Source of the DNA: an uncultured Spirochaetaceae bacterium | GTDB lineage: Bacteria; Spirochaetota; Spirochaetia; Sphaerochaetales; Sphaerochaetaceae | Direction: 5' to 3' | Length of the DNA stretch: 37,299 nucleotides | Assembly (NCBI GenBank): GCA_944389155.1 | Contig: CALXLI010000009.1 | Span: 1 to 37,299 of the forward strand | In this document: in pieces, positions 18,247 through 26,840 of the stretch | Position numbering within the stretch: position 1 is the stretch's first letter | How the letters are laid out: every line of letters begins with the position of its first letter | Made by a program: the position numbers and the translations under genes | The notes under the pieces: generated by a model | The model's input: only the letters and a program-made list of their open reading frames with translations | What the model was told of the DNA's origin: nothing | The model's database searches: none

Positions 18247-19258
18247 GGCCGAATCTCTTCACGAATGCCTCAGCATTCTGGATGGATCCGCCAGCAGCTC
18301 CCTTTACGATATTGTTGACAAGAAGGACAAAACCGATCTTGCCGTTCTTCTTCTTGAGCCTTCCTGTGTATACAACCATGCCTTTTGGATTGCCCCAGAA
18401 TGCATATTTAGGCTGTGGGAACGTAGGCTCAGCAGAGTATTCGATAGGCTGGGCAGGGGTGGAAGGAAGATCAGATGCTTCCTTGAAATCTGCCCATTCC
18501 CTTATAACATCATCAACCTCAACATCCTGTTCAAAATCGAGCCATATAGTCTCAAGATGTCCGAACATGACAGGCACACGAACTGTATACGCATATACAT
18601 CAGGATTGATTGAGAGGATCTTCTTCACTTCCTTCTCGATCTTCTCTTCCTCGCCTCCGATATAAGGAATACAGTTATCTGTGATATCAAAGGAGGAAAG
18701 TCCCGGATAGCCAGCACCCGATACGCTTTGATAGCTGTTGATCGTTATTGTCTTGATGCCGAATTTCCTAAGCGGAGCCAATGCCATGGCAAGTCCTGTC
18801 GTAACGCAGTTTGCATTGGTAACGCAGAATCCTGTCTGCGGATACCCCTGCTCTCTTATAAGCTCAAGCTGCTCTGAATTTGTCTCAGGGATAAGGATAG
18901 GCACATCCTTGTCATAGCGCATTGCAGCAGCATTTGAGAATACGTAGAAGCCATTTGCCCTTAGCTGAGGCTCAGCTTCACGCGCGACAGCAGCTGGAAG
19001 AGCTGAGAAGACAATCTGCACCCCCTCTTCCTTCATGGCCTTGAGATTGAATTCCCTGACTTCCATATCACGGATCGTATCAGGCATCTCAAAAGGCATG
19101 ACCCAATGAACCGTTGCTGCATACTTCTGGCCGACTCTAGCTGCAGAAGCAGTCACATAGCTAAGCTCAAACCAGGGATGATTGGAGAGCATCCACATGA
19201 AAACCTGTCCAACTGCACCGGTCGCGCCGATGACTGCAACTTTGAACTTCTTATCCAT
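18239..19258 (-). CDS. asd: Aspartate-semialdehyde dehydrogenase
   Basis: A 339-residue NADP-dependent enzyme making aspartate semialdehyde for Lys, Thr, Met and diaminopimelate synthesis. The NADP loop VIGATGAVGQ is at 9-18. The catalytic cysteine is Cys151 in TNANCVTTG. The conserved end NNIVKGAAGGSIQNAEAFV is present. The sequence follows the archaeal/fungal-type branch. AAGGA lies 7 nt before the ATG. No terminator separates it from the convergent U32 gene, whose stop region it overlaps by 8 bp. Confidence 0.95.
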   Translation of the reverse strand: MDKKFKVAVIGATGAVGQVFMWMLSNHPWFELSYVTASAARVGQKYAATVHWVMPFEMPDTIRDMEVREFNLKAMKEEGVQIVFSALPAAVAREAEPQLRANGFYVFSNAAAMRYDKDVPILIPETNSEQLELIREQGYPQTGFCVTNANCVTTGLAMALAPLRKFGIKTITINSYQSVSGAGYPGLSSFDITDNCIPYIGGEEEKIEKEVKKILSINPDVYAYTVRVPVMFGHLETIWLDFEQDVEVDDVIREWADFKEASDLPSTPAQPIEYSAEPTFPQPKYAFWGNPKGMVVYTGRLKKKNGKIGFVLLVNNIVKGAAGGSIQNAEAFVKRFGLI

Positions 19259-19349
19259 TCTTCTGTCCTTGTACCGCGAAGATTAATTGTTTTAGATTAA
19301 CTATGCAAGTACTTTTTCAATATTTCTGTTATTTTTACAACTTTTAGTT

Positions 19350-19355
19350 ATTATA
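19350..19355 (-). promoter_or_regulatory. Candidate -10 of asd
   Basis: A perfect TATAAT on the minus strand lies in the AT-rich 194-bp gap between asd and the tRNA gene. No clear -35 was found; the leader would be about 85 nt. Confidence 0.35.
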
Positions 19356-19405
19356 GTAACAATATAAAAACATTAATCACATTTCATTTTTCTAGAAACT
19401 TCATC

Positions 19406-19434
19406 TTGCTTATATCAAAGAAATACGTTAAATT
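19406..19434 (+). promoter_or_regulatory. Candidate promoter of tRNA-Ala
   Basis: TTGCTT (19406-19411), a 17-nt spacer and TAAATT (19429-19434) place transcription start about 12 nt before the tRNA. Confidence 0.45.
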
Positions 19435-19452
19435 AACCAAGTCAGGCAAATC

Positions 19453-19526
19453 GGGGCCGTAGCTCATCTGGCTAGAGCGATTGAATGGCATTCAATAGGT
19501 GGGCGGTTCGATCCCGCTCGGCTCCA
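19453..19526 (+). tRNA. tRNA-Ala (anticodon GGC)
   Basis: A 74-nt cloverleaf can be drawn by hand. The acceptor stem GGGGCCG/CGGCTCC contains the G3-U70 pair that identifies tRNA-Ala. The D-arm is GCTC...GAGC, the anticodon stem ATTGA/TCAAT has loop ATGGCAT (anticodon GGC), and the T-arm is GGCGG-TTCGATC-CCGCT. Discriminator A is present; CCA is not encoded. Confidence 0.97.
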
Positions 19527-19544
19527 TGTTTGAAGTTCTCATAG

Positions 19545-19571
19545 CCTCATTCTCATGAATGAGGTTTTTTT
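19545..19571 (+). terminator. Terminator of the tRNA-Ala transcript
   Basis: A perfect 8-bp stem CCTCATTC / GAATGAGG with a TCAT loop is followed by seven T residues, 18 bp after the tRNA. Confidence 0.95.
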
Positions 19572-19630
19572 GTAATCCACCCTTCTTCACTTCAGCTTTC
19601 AGGTATATCCTTAGTCACGAGGTATCTATC

Positions 19631-21103
19631 ATGAAAAAAGCGTTCATCATTCCAATATTCATCATGCTGATTCTGGTAAGCTCATGTACTGACACGCCAA
19701 GCGGAGCAGGAAGCTCAGATGATGATATTCCAGCTTTCAACCAATCAATAGACATTGAATCCAGCGGTATGACTATGATTGCATCTACTGGCTTCAGTAC
19801 CGCAGCACGTGGGGTGTCAGATGCATCTGAATACCTTGTGTACAGAGACGATAGCGGAGAATACTCCCCTATTCTTTTCAGGACATCCGCTGGCGACCTT
19901 GTAATGCTGGGGGCATCTTCTGGCTGCTATGGCGGTAAAGTGCAGATCCTTGCTGCTGGAGATGATTCATTTCTATGCGTGTTTGACCGGATGATAGCAG
20001 TGGACGCAAGACCTGAGATAATAAGGAACGAAAATGGCTCCTTCAGCATTTCATTCAAAGGCATCTGGAGTGATGACCAGAAAAACATTGCATATATCAA
20101 TACAGCTTCAGGATCGGCATATCTTCTGAACAGGCCAGGCTCTGAAGGAACAGCAGACTATCTTCACTTCCTGCTTTTCGACGGAAATACAGACTCCTAT
20201 GGATACTCAGACAACAAAGTATATATCCTTGCCGACAACGGTTCATTCTATTCGTTCTCCAAAGCAAATCCATCAGCAATTATCCCTATAAACCACGGAA
20301 GTTATCATCCGCTTACGCGAAATGCGGATCTTTTCACTGACGATTATGTGATATATCAATATTACACAGAGATAATGGGAGACGAACCTGCATATATCGA
20401 GGTATTTGATTCAACAGGTGAAAAACCTTACGGAAAAACAGATATAGAAAGCAATCAGGATGTTCTTGACAACTCACTATTCAGAGTCGGCAACAGCATA
20501 TTCGCAAGAGAGAGGGTTGCAGAAAATAATTCCTATAGCCTCCGCATCTACCCTATCTTGATCAATGACTCTCTTGAAATGTCCCATGGAGAAGGCAAGG
20601 AGTTCGCTGTTGCTGATAATCTTACACAAAGCACAAGCCAAATCAAAATCAAGAACTCCAACATATACATATATGAAAATGGATCCACCTTGCTTATCAG
20701 GACTGAAAACCAAAAATATGCAGAGCCTATGCTTGTAAGTGCTGCCGTAGATAGGAATGGAGAGCTGTCAGGCATACATGCAATCAAACTTACAGACGGT
20801 ACTTTCTTTCCATATCCTATGTCAGATGCAGCAGTATTCATGGATTCATCCCTGTACTGGGTGGAAGATGTTGGCTCATCCACGATCTATAAGGCTGATA
20901 TATCAACAGGGACGCTCAATACCATAGAGATTCCTGGCAAACTTGCAAGCAAGGATATAGCTGTATTATCAGATGGCAGCATAATCTACCATAGCGATAT
21001 CACTGGAAATACGGTTGGAACATATTGCTGGAACGAAAGGACAGACAGCAATTACCTTCTCTCCTACAACAGGATGGATGTGCACCAGATATATAGCATA
21101 TAG
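19631..21103 (+). CDS. Predicted lipoprotein of unknown function
   Basis: A 490-residue exported protein with an MKKAFIIPIF start, a hydrophobic core and lipobox LVSSC (Cys19). A Ser/Gly/Asp-rich tether follows. The rest is a long beta-rich region with recurring short strands and turns such as DNKVYILADNGSFYSF and SSTIYKADISTGTLNTIEI. This suggests a beta-propeller-like fold (inference), but no family was recognised. The ATG at 19631 was chosen because GAGG lies 8 nt upstream and a signal peptide starts there; the reading frame extends further upstream into the tRNA terminator. It is monocistronic. Confidence 0.8.
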   Translation: MKKAFIIPIFIMLILVSSCTDTPSGAGSSDDDIPAFNQSIDIESSGMTMIASTGFSTAARGVSDASEYLVYRDDSGEYSPILFRTSAGDLVMLGASSGCYGGKVQILAAGDDSFLCVFDRMIAVDARPEIIRNENGSFSISFKGIWSDDQKNIAYINTASGSAYLLNRPGSEGTADYLHFLLFDGNTDSYGYSDNKVYILADNGSFYSFSKANPSAIIPINHGSYHPLTRNADLFTDDYVIYQYYTEIMGDEPAYIEVFDSTGEKPYGKTDIESNQDVLDNSLFRVGNSIFARERVAENNSYSLRIYPILINDSLEMSHGEGKEFAVADNLTQSTSQIKIKNSNIYIYENGSTLLIRTENQKYAEPMLVSAAVDRNGELSGIHAIKLTDGTFFPYPMSDAAVFMDSSLYWVEDVGSSTIYKADISTGTLNTIEIPGKLASKDIAVLSDGSIIYHSDITGNTVGTYCWNERTDSNYLLSYNRMDVHQIYSI

Positions 21104-21129
21104 GCAAAGCACTGGATGGATGCAGGAAC

Positions 21130-21939
21130 TCATCCTTTCCTTGCTATCCATCCTATTGCTGTCATAAGAACATAAAAGCACATATGCACAATCACAATTG
21201 AAGCACCGGTAGGAAGGGAGAGTGCATAAGATGCGATGAATCCGATGAAGAATGCCACTACGCTCTCAGCTGCTGCGATAATAGAGACTTTAAGATATGT
21301 CTTTGCCACCTTCATGGCACTTAACGCGGGGAATATAAGAAGCGATGAGATAAGCATCGAACCAAGCATCCTCATGCCAACGACGATCACAAGCGATGTA
21401 AGGAGCGCGAGAAGATTCGTATAGCGCTCGCATTTCATTCCAGTCGCCTTTGCAAATACAGGATCGAATGTAGATGCATATATCTGATGATAGAAAACAA
21501 GGTATGAGAAAAGCGTTACGGCAGATACCGCCAATGATATCCAGGCATCGCTTCTTGATACTGACAGTATTGAGCCGAAAAGAAATGCATTGAGATCCGT
21601 GTTGACCCCGCCTATCGATACCGCAGCAACTCCTATTGCGAGGGCAGATGATGATAAAAGCGCAATTGCGCTATCCCCACCGCTCTTCCTCTCAGACAAC
21701 CTAAGAAGCAGGAATGATGAGACAACGACCACGGGAAGCGTCAATGCCATCGGTGAAATAGACATAACAGAGGCAATGCCAAGCGCTCCGAACCCAACAT
21801 GAGACAGTCCGTCACCTATCATCGAATAACGCCTGAGCACAAGGCTTACACCTAGAAGCGATGAGGAAAGTGAGATGAGAAAGCCTACTATCAGGGCGCG
21901 TGACAGAAAAGAATATGAGAGAATCTCACCTATGATCAT
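21130..21939 (-). CDS. znuB: Zinc/manganese ABC transporter permease
   Basis: A 269-residue membrane permease of the ABC-3 (ZnuB/TroC) family with about eight hydrophobic segments. Family motifs include SLLGVSLVLRRYSMIGDGLSHVGFGALG, split around residues 27-54, and the DPVFAKATGM segment. It overlaps the znuC gene by 14 nt and is last in the fur-znuA-znuC-znuB operon. The operator and the His-rich binding protein point to zinc. Confidence 0.93.
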   Translation of the reverse strand: MIIGEILSYSFLSRALIVGFLISLSSSLLGVSLVLRRYSMIGDGLSHVGFGALGIASVMSISPMALTLPVVVVSSFLLLRLSERKSGGDSAIALLSSSALAIGVAAVSIGGVNTDLNAFLFGSILSVSRSDAWISLAVSAVTLFSYLVFYHQIYASTFDPVFAKATGMKCERYTNLLALLTSLVIVVGMRMLGSMLISSLLIFPALSAMKVAKTYLKVSIIAAAESVVAFFIGFIASYALSLPTGASIVIVHMCFYVLMTAIGWIARKG

Positions 21940-22639
21940 GTCCAGCCTCCTTCAGGAACTTAAGCCCCTGCTCTGTCCTGAAATATTCATCCTTATCTCC
22001 GAAGAAATAAGCGTTATGCGAAAAATGAAGCACCTTGTTTGCATCATTGAGCGCAGGATGGATATCATGAGTGACCATCATTATCGTAATACCATCACTC
22101 TGAAGCGTCCTTATAAGCGCATAAAGCTCAGCTGTCGCCTGCGGATCGAGGCCCGTTACAGGCTCATCAAGCAACAGAAGGCGTTCTGTAGCCATCAGCG
22201 AACGTGCGAGAAGCGTTCTCTGCTGCTGTCCCCCTGACAGCTCCTGGAACGAAGAAGATGCAATCTTCCCAAGCCCTATCCTCTCTATTATCATCTGGGC
22301 CTTTGCCTTCTCTTCCTTTGAGTAGCCGAAAAGCCGCCTATGCCTGTTAAGGCATCCTGAAAGCACTATTTCACGGACAGAAGAAGGGAAATCCTTCTGT
22401 ATCTGTGATTTCTGCGGTAGATAGCCTATGGAATCCTGCCTGAGGCCATCTGCGAATACGATCTCACCCTTCAGCGGTGGTATAAGGCCAAGCACAGTCT
22501 TCACGAATGTACTCTTGCCAGATCCATTCTCACCTACTATGCAGAGATAATCACCGCTTTCCACCGAGAACGTGAGATCAGAGACTACAGCCTCTCCATC
22601 ATAACCAATCGTAATGTTCTTGCCTTCAATCAGCTGCAC
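21926..22639 (-). CDS. znuC: Zinc ABC transporter ATP-binding protein
   Basis: A 237-residue ABC ATPase. Walker A GENGSGKST is at about 36-44, signature LSGGQQQR and Walker B LLLLDEPVTGLD follow, and the H-loop is VTHDIH. The start was set to GTG at 22639 because GGGAGG lies 6 nt upstream; an ATG at 22666 would add nine residues without homology or Shine-Dalgarno. It overlaps znuA by 14 nt and znuB by 14 nt, so the operon is translationally coupled. Confidence 0.93.
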   Translation of the reverse strand: MQLIEGKNITIGYDGEAVVSDLTFSVESGDYLCIVGENGSGKSTFVKTVLGLIPPLKGEIVFADGLRQDSIGYLPQKSQIQKDFPSSVREIVLSGCLNRHRRLFGYSKEEKAKAQMIIERIGLGKIASSSFQELSGGQQQRTLLARSLMATERLLLLDEPVTGLDPQATAELYALIRTLQSDGITIMMVTHDIHPALNDANKVLHFSHNAYFFGDKDEYFRTEQGLKFLKEAGHDHR

Positions 22640-23561
22640 GAAGAGCCTCCCTGAGAACTTCTGCATTTCTCTTCATTATCGTTATGTACGTCTCGCCGTT
22701 ATCGAAGTCATGCTTAGTAACGTTATGCATCGATGAGAATGTACGTACAGGCACACCGACATCCTCTGCTATTGTCCGGGCTATAAGCGATGATGACATC
22801 TCAATATTCAATATGCAGGGGACACCAAGTTCCCTTGCCTTATCTATAAGGAATGCAACAGTACGGGCACTAGGCTCTGTCTCTTCCGCACAGCCAGGGA
22901 AAGCCGCCCAGTAATCTATGCCATATTCATGAACAAAGTACAGAAGAGGAAAACGGGATGCAAATATAAGCGTATCTAGGGATGATGCCTCTGCAATGTC
23001 CTCAATCTCGGCATCCAAAGACCGCAAGGACGCTATATATTCATCGCTGTTTTCCCTCAGCTCCTCGGCTCTCTCTGGAACAATGGAAGCTATTGTCTCT
23101 TCCAGATCGTTTATTATCCGGATTTCATTATCGATGCTTGTCCAGACGTGCTCATCGTATTCATCACCATGGTCTTGTTCATGGTCGTGCTCGTCTTCCA
23201 TTCCTTCCTTTCTCTCTTCATGAAGAAGCTCTGCATGATCCATCAGACGAAAGGCAAGCGGTGGTTCTGAAATAGAGGAGAGAATTGAATCAACCCACGC
23301 ATCTGAGTGCCCGCCTGTGTAGATAATAAGATCAGAATCAGCAATCCGTACCATATCCTTCGGTGTTGGATCATAGCTATGGCTCTCAGTTCCCGGAGGA
23401 AGGAGCATCACAAGACCTTCAGTATTGCCAAGCACGGCCCGTGCCGCATCGTAAGAGGGAAAGTTGACAGCAACTATGGAAAGCCCTTTATCATCAACTT
23501 CAGCTTTTCCGCATGAAAAGAGCATGGGAATTGCCAATAGCAGAAAAACAAGCCTCCTCAT
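22626..23561 (-). CDS. znuA: Zinc ABC transporter substrate-binding lipoprotein
   Basis: A 311-residue exported protein with lipobox LFSC (Cys17). Metal-site regions are GTESHSYDPTPKD (His near residue 65) and a loop rich in His/Asp/Glu, DEHDHEQDHGDEYDEHVW, which is typical of zinc binding. The segment ASRFPLLYFVHEYGIDYWAA has Arg-Phe where classical ZnuA proteins have a metal-binding His, as in the Firmicutes-like branch ending CAEETEPS. The ATG at 23561 was chosen: it overlaps the fur stop as ATGA. An in-frame ATG lies 18 nt further upstream. Confidence 0.92.
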   Translation of the reverse strand: MRRLVFLLLAIPMLFSCGKAEVDDKGLSIVAVNFPSYDAARAVLGNTEGLVMLLPPGTESHSYDPTPKDMVRIADSDLIIYTGGHSDAWVDSILSSISEPPLAFRLMDHAELLHEERKEGMEDEHDHEQDHGDEYDEHVWTSIDNEIRIINDLEETIASIVPERAEELRENSDEYIASLRSLDAEIEDIAEASSLDTLIFASRFPLLYFVHEYGIDYWAAFPGCAEETEPSARTVAFLIDKARELGVPCILNIEMSSSLIARTIAEDVGVPVRTFSSMHNVTKHDFDNGETYITIMKRNAEVLREALRAAD

Positions 23562-23932
23562 TTCCTGCACTCCGGGCATATGCCCCTGAAAAGAGTTGAA
23601 GATAGGACAGAGAATCCAGTAGCTTCCTCTATTTCCGCCCTTATCTCATCAGACAGCTTCTCATCCAGATGAAATGTCCTGCCGCAGCAAGTACAGGCAA
23701 TATGCATATGCTTTGGACAGTTATGCGGATCTGAATATCTATAAAGAAAGCCTCGCTCAGAGGGGACTTTGACAAGCATCCCCTCCTCTGCAAGACGTGG
23801 GAGTATGCGATAGACAGTCGACTGTACTGTACCCGGTACAAGCTCTATCACATCCTCTGATGAGTAGACCTTCTCCTTATGTTCTGAAAAGAAGGCCAGT
23901 ATTCTCTCTTTCTGACCAGTGCTGTAAGACAT
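23558..23932 (-). CDS. zur: Fur-family metalloregulator, probably Zur
   Basis: A 124-residue DNA-binding repressor. A winged helix fills residues 5 to about 65, with the recognition region TVQSTVYRILPRLAEEG. The metal region HNCPKHMHIACTCCG and C-terminal CPEC give Cys80, Cys83, Cys119 and Cys122 for the structural zinc site. It heads the znuACB operon and is coupled to znuA by ATGA, so zinc-responsive control is likely; Fur or PerR specificity cannot be excluded. ATG at 23932 was chosen because a full promoter (TTGACT-N17-TATTCT) ends 7 nt upstream; a TTG at 23953 lies inside the operator. Confidence 0.9.
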   Translation of the reverse strand: MSYSTGQKERILAFFSEHKEKVYSSEDVIELVPGTVQSTVYRILPRLAEEGMLVKVPSERGFLYRYSDPHNCPKHMHIACTCCGRTFHLDEKLSDEIRAEIEEATGFSVLSSTLFRGICPECRK

Positions 23933-23934
23933 CG

Positions 23935-23955
23935 AATTGAGAATAATTCTCAATT
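23935..23955 (-). promoter_or_regulatory. Perfect Fur/Zur-type operator over the zur-znu promoter
   Basis: A 21-nt perfect palindrome has the 7-1-7 core TGAGAATAATTCTCA (plus-strand reading). It covers the -10 TATTCT and part of the spacer of the zur promoter and ends 2 nt before the start codon. It is an ideal position for autorepression. Confidence 0.88.
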
Positions 23956-23968
23956 ATGATCAAGTCAA
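23940..23968 (-). promoter_or_regulatory. zur-znuACB promoter, -35 overlapping the cysK stop codon
   Basis: On the minus strand TTGACT (23963-23968), a 17-nt spacer and TATTCT (23940-23945) lie 7 nt before the zur ATG. The TGA inside the -35 box is the cysK stop codon (23965-23967). Confidence 0.6.
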
Positions 23969-24882
23969 GAGAAGAGCGGGCCCGAAAGATATCTATCCCC
24001 AGAGTCCGGCATCATAGCGACAATGGTCTTCCCTTCTGTTTCTTTTGCTACCTTTACAGCCGCTGCGAGAGCCGCACCTGATGATATGCCGAGAAGCACC
24101 CCCTCGGTTTTCCCGGCCATGCGTGCCATCTCAAAAGCGTCCTCATCGCCCACTTTCACTATTCTGTCATAGATCGCTGTATCCAGGACGGAGGGAACGA
24201 ACCCAGCTCCTATTCCCTGGATCTTGTGCACACCAGGAGCACCGCCAGAAAGGACGGGAGAGGCCTCTGGTTCAACAGCAATGACTGTGATATCAGGATT
24301 GTGCTCTTTAAGATACCTTCCACAGCCTGTTATAGTCCCACCTGAACCGACTGCTGATACGAAGATATCAACATTGCCATCGGTATCCTTCCATATCTCC
24401 GGACCTGTTGTCATATAGTGTGCATCAGCATTGGCGTTATTGGAGAACTGTCCCATGATCACGGCATCGGGCATTGACGCCTTAAGCTCCTCGCTCTTCC
24501 TTATAGCACCGCGCATTCCCTCCTTGCCAGGTGTCAGGACAAGCTCTGCACCATACGCTTTCATAAGCTTGCGGCGCTCCTCGCTCATCGAATCAGGCAT
24601 GACTATGATCACCCTATAGCCCCTGCCAGTGCCTATTGAGGCAAGGCCGATACCTGTATTGCCGCTGGTTGGTTCGATTATGGTTCCACCGCTTTTCAGA
24701 ACACCTTTTCTCTCAGCATCATTTATCATGAAGAGAGCAGCCCTGTCCTTGACCGATCCTGTTGGATTGAAATACTCAAGCTTCAGCAGAAGCTTAGACT
24801 TAAGACTGAACTTCTTCTCTATATTCAGAGCCCTCAATATCGGCGTATTGCCAACGAGAGCATCAACGCTTTTCACTATCAT
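23965..24882 (-). CDS. cysK: Cysteine synthase (O-acetylserine sulfhydrylase)
   Basis: A 305-residue PLP enzyme making cysteine from O-acetylserine and sulfide. PLP lysine is Lys45 in NPTGSVKDRA. The substrate loop EPTSGNTGIGLA, the phosphate-binding loop GSGGTITGCGRYL and the C-terminal MMPDSGDRYLSG are all present. It overlaps the upstream glycerophosphodiesterase gene by 20 nt and is likely translated from the same mRNA. Its 3' end carries the -35 box of the zinc operon only 32 bp before zur. Confidence 0.95.
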   Translation of the reverse strand: MIVKSVDALVGNTPILRALNIEKKFSLKSKLLLKLEYFNPTGSVKDRAALFMINDAERKGVLKSGGTIIEPTSGNTGIGLASIGTGRGYRVIIVMPDSMSEERRKLMKAYGAELVLTPGKEGMRGAIRKSEELKASMPDAVIMGQFSNNANADAHYMTTGPEIWKDTDGNVDIFVSAVGSGGTITGCGRYLKEHNPDITVIAVEPEASPVLSGGAPGVHKIQGIGAGFVPSVLDTAIYDRIVKVGDEDAFEMARMAGKTEGVLLGISSGAALAAAVKVAKETEGKTIVAMMPDSGDRYLSGPLFS

Positions 24883-25597
24883 CTGCAGTTCTCCTTGCCA
24901 TATCTGGAAAATTAGTTATAACACCATCACATCCCATGGAAAGACATTCCATCACCCGCTTCTCATCATTTACAGTCCAGGCATTTATGCCAATACCGCA
25001 AACCTTCATGTCCTGGATGAGAGATTGGGAAAGGAGCTTCTCATCGGGATGATAATAATCGATTCCCATATCAGAAAACAGCAGCCCCATATTCTCAAGC
25101 TCAATGCCGGAGAACAGCAGAGCGTATTTCAGCTCTGGAGCGATTTTCTGCATTCTGAGAACAGAAAGCCAGTTGAAGGAAGATATGATTATCTTTTCCT
25201 CAAGGCCATACCTTCTTATGAGAGCTGCCGTCTTCTCCTCAATGCCAGGATAGTAAAGAGGGGCGGTCTTAAGCTCAATATTCGTAATGACCTTGCTTCC
25301 TATTTTCTCAAGATACTCTTCAAGGGAGGGGATTGTAGGCTGCTCGTTCCATTCACCTTCCTCATTCTTTCCTACCCCTATCCTCTCAAGCTCAGCTCTT
25401 GTATAATCTGATACGATGCCAGGCCTGCCTGTTGTACGCTTGAGTGCCTCATCGTGCATTATCATGACCTCTCCATCTTTGGAGAGATGAACATCCAGCT
25501 CTATTCCGTCTGCATTGCATTCAACTGCCTTCTCGAACGCAAGCATTGTATTCTCAGGATAGCGCCCTGAGAAGCCTCTATGTGCAAATACCTTCAT
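24863..25597 (-). CDS. Glycerophosphodiester phosphodiesterase
   Basis: A 244-residue cytoplasmic GDPD TIM-barrel enzyme; no signal peptide. Catalytic and metal motifs are AHRG (His6), ENT (15-17), GIELDVHLSKDG (31-42) and HD at 48-49. It cleaves glycerophosphodiesters to glycerol-3-phosphate and an alcohol. First gene of a two-gene unit with cysK. A TATATT hexamer lies 6 nt before the ATG with no Shine-Dalgarno. The short form resembles UgpQ. Confidence 0.93.
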   Translation of the reverse strand: MKVFAHRGFSGRYPENTMLAFEKAVECNADGIELDVHLSKDGEVMIMHDEALKRTTGRPGIVSDYTRAELERIGVGKNEEGEWNEQPTIPSLEEYLEKIGSKVITNIELKTAPLYYPGIEEKTAALIRRYGLEEKIIISSFNWLSVLRMQKIAPELKYALLFSGIELENMGLLFSDMGIDYYHPDEKLLSQSLIQDMKVCGIGINAWTVNDEKRVMECLSMGCDGVITNFPDMARRTADDSEKR

Positions 25598-25603
25598 GTA
25601 ATC

Positions 25604-25609
25604 AATATA
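25604..25609 (-). promoter_or_regulatory. Candidate -10 of the glycerophosphodiesterase gene
   Basis: On the minus strand TATATT lies exactly 6 nt before the ATG; no good -35. It shares the 56-bp divergent region with the promoter of the gene at 25654. Confidence 0.45.
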
Positions 25610-25618
25610 ATATTGAGA

Positions 25619-25647
25619 TTGACTTTAATCATCCTTTTTCCGATATT
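25619..25647 (+). promoter_or_regulatory. Promoter of the zinc-ribbon/DUF5685/J-domain operon
   Basis: TTGACT, a 17-nt spacer and GATATT end 6 nt before the ATG at 25654. No Shine-Dalgarno is visible, so the first gene is probably leaderless. Confidence 0.6.
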
Positions 25648-25653
25648 CCAATT

Positions 25654-26037
25654 ATGGCAGGATTCTATACAGGCCGTAACGGCTCTGATCAGCTATCGGT
25701 ATTTCTTGTTGCTGTCGCTCTTGTTATAGCAGTTGCAGCATCTGTTGTTGTCAACGAGGCAGCGCGCATTGCTACAGGCGCAGTTGCCATAGCATTGGCT
25801 CTCTGGGCTTTTTTCAGGATGATGTCGAAGAATATCGGGAAAAGAAGGGCTGAGAACGATACGTTCCTGTCCATCATAGGACAAAGCCCTGAAAAGAAAG
25901 CAAGGAGGGCAGAGAAGAAAACGCATAGATTCTTCAAGTGCCCTAAGTGCAAGGAGATGTGCAGGGTCCCGAAAGGAAAGGGAAAGATACGCATAACATG
26001 CCCTCATTGCGGAGAGCAGTTCATAAAGAGGACATGA
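25654..26037 (+). CDS. Membrane-anchored zinc-ribbon protein
   Basis: A 127-residue protein. Two hydrophobic segments (about 15-34 and 38-55) are followed by a basic linker (about 58-92). The C-terminal zinc ribbon has CPKC and CPHC (FKCPKCKEMCRVPKGKG, then ITCPHCGEQF). The topology puts the ribbon on the cytoplasmic side if the two helices form a hairpin. It is coupled to the DUF5685 gene by ATGA at 26034-26037. The function is unknown; the link with a J-domain protein suggests a role in membrane-associated protein handling (inference). Confidence 0.8.
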   Translation: MAGFYTGRNGSDQLSVFLVAVALVIAVAASVVVNEAARIATGAVAIALALWAFFRMMSKNIGKRRAENDTFLSIIGQSPEKKARRAEKKTHRFFKCPKCKEMCRVPKGKGKIRITCPHCGEQFIKRT

Positions 26038-26840
26038 TGTTTGGCTACGTTACTGCAGATATAAAAGGCCTCTCGAAAGAGGAAAGAGCTACATACAAAG
26101 CCCATTATTGCGGACTGTGCCATGTTCTGAAAGAGCGTTATGGAAGCATCGGCACATCATCTCTTTCATATGACATGACATTCCTGGAAATGCTTCTTTC
26201 AGATCTGAATGACAGGAAGGAAACCGAAGGAAGCGAACGGTGTTCTGTCCATCCAATCAAGGAACACACGTACATATATACAGACAGCACCGGATATGCT
26301 GCTGATATGCAGATGCTCCTTGGCTACTACTCCCTTCTGGATAATATCCATGATGAAGGCAAGGGAGAGAAGGAGGAAGAGAAGTACCGTGCGATAATAA
26401 CAGACATAAACAATAAGTATCCAAGGCAGAGCGATGTATTGAAATCAAGCCTGAAGGAAATAAACGCAAAGGAAAGAGAGAACAGCAAGGATGCGGAAGC
26501 TCTGGCCCTTCTCACAGGCACATTCCTTGGAGAGATCTTCGTAGATGATGAGTCATCATTCTTCAGGGATGACCTGAGAACGCTGGGATGCGGACTTGGA
26601 CGCTTTATATATCTTCTCGATGCGTGGTGCGACAGGAAGAAGGATAGGAAGAAAGGAAGATTCAATCCCCTCTCCGATGATATAAAGAGGGAGGAGATGA
26701 AGGAGATGCTTCTGGATGCAGCCGCTGCAGCTTCATCTGCTTTTGAGCGTCTGCCTCTCGACCAGCATGTTTCAATTATGCGCAATATCCTATACAGTGG
26801 CATATGGATGAGATTTGAGGTGAGGGAAAAGAATGACTGA
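26037..26840 (+). CDS. DUF5685 family protein
   Basis: A 267-residue protein opening with [13 protein letters not shown] and the family's [17 protein letters not shown], whose Cys pair may bind metal. A mostly helical body follows, including [17 protein letters not shown] and [26 protein letters not shown] second ATG 3 nt earlier (26034) overlaps the upstream stop as ATGA; the 26037 start matches the family N-terminus and is better spaced from AGAGG. Its end overlaps the J-domain gene by 8 nt. Genes of this family sit beside J-domain genes in many anaerobes (recalled, not checked). Biochemical function unknown. Confidence 0.8.
   Translation: MFGYVTADIKGLSKEERATYKAHYCGLCHVLKERYGSIGTSSLSYDMTFLEMLLSDLNDRKETEGSERCSVHPIKEHTYIYTDSTGYAADMQMLLGYYSLLDNIHDEGKGEKEEEKYRAIITDINNKYPRQSDVLKSSLKEINAKERENSKDAEALALLTGTFLGEIFVDDESSFFRDDLRTLGCGLGRFIYLLDAWCDRKKDRKKGRFNPLSDDIKREEMKEMLLDAAAAASSAFERLPLDQHVSIMRNILYSGIWMRFEVREKND

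Noticed and set aside
21114..21153. Inverted repeat GGATGGAT/ATCCATCC between the lipoprotein gene and znuB, considered as a bidirectional terminator
   Set aside because: The loop is 24 nt, there is no T-tract on either strand, and one arm lies in the znuB coding end.
24629..25411. 260-codon plus-strand frame antisense to cysK and the glycerophosphodiesterase
   Set aside because: Both antisense genes have clear catalytic motifs; this frame has none and no promoter or Shine-Dalgarno.
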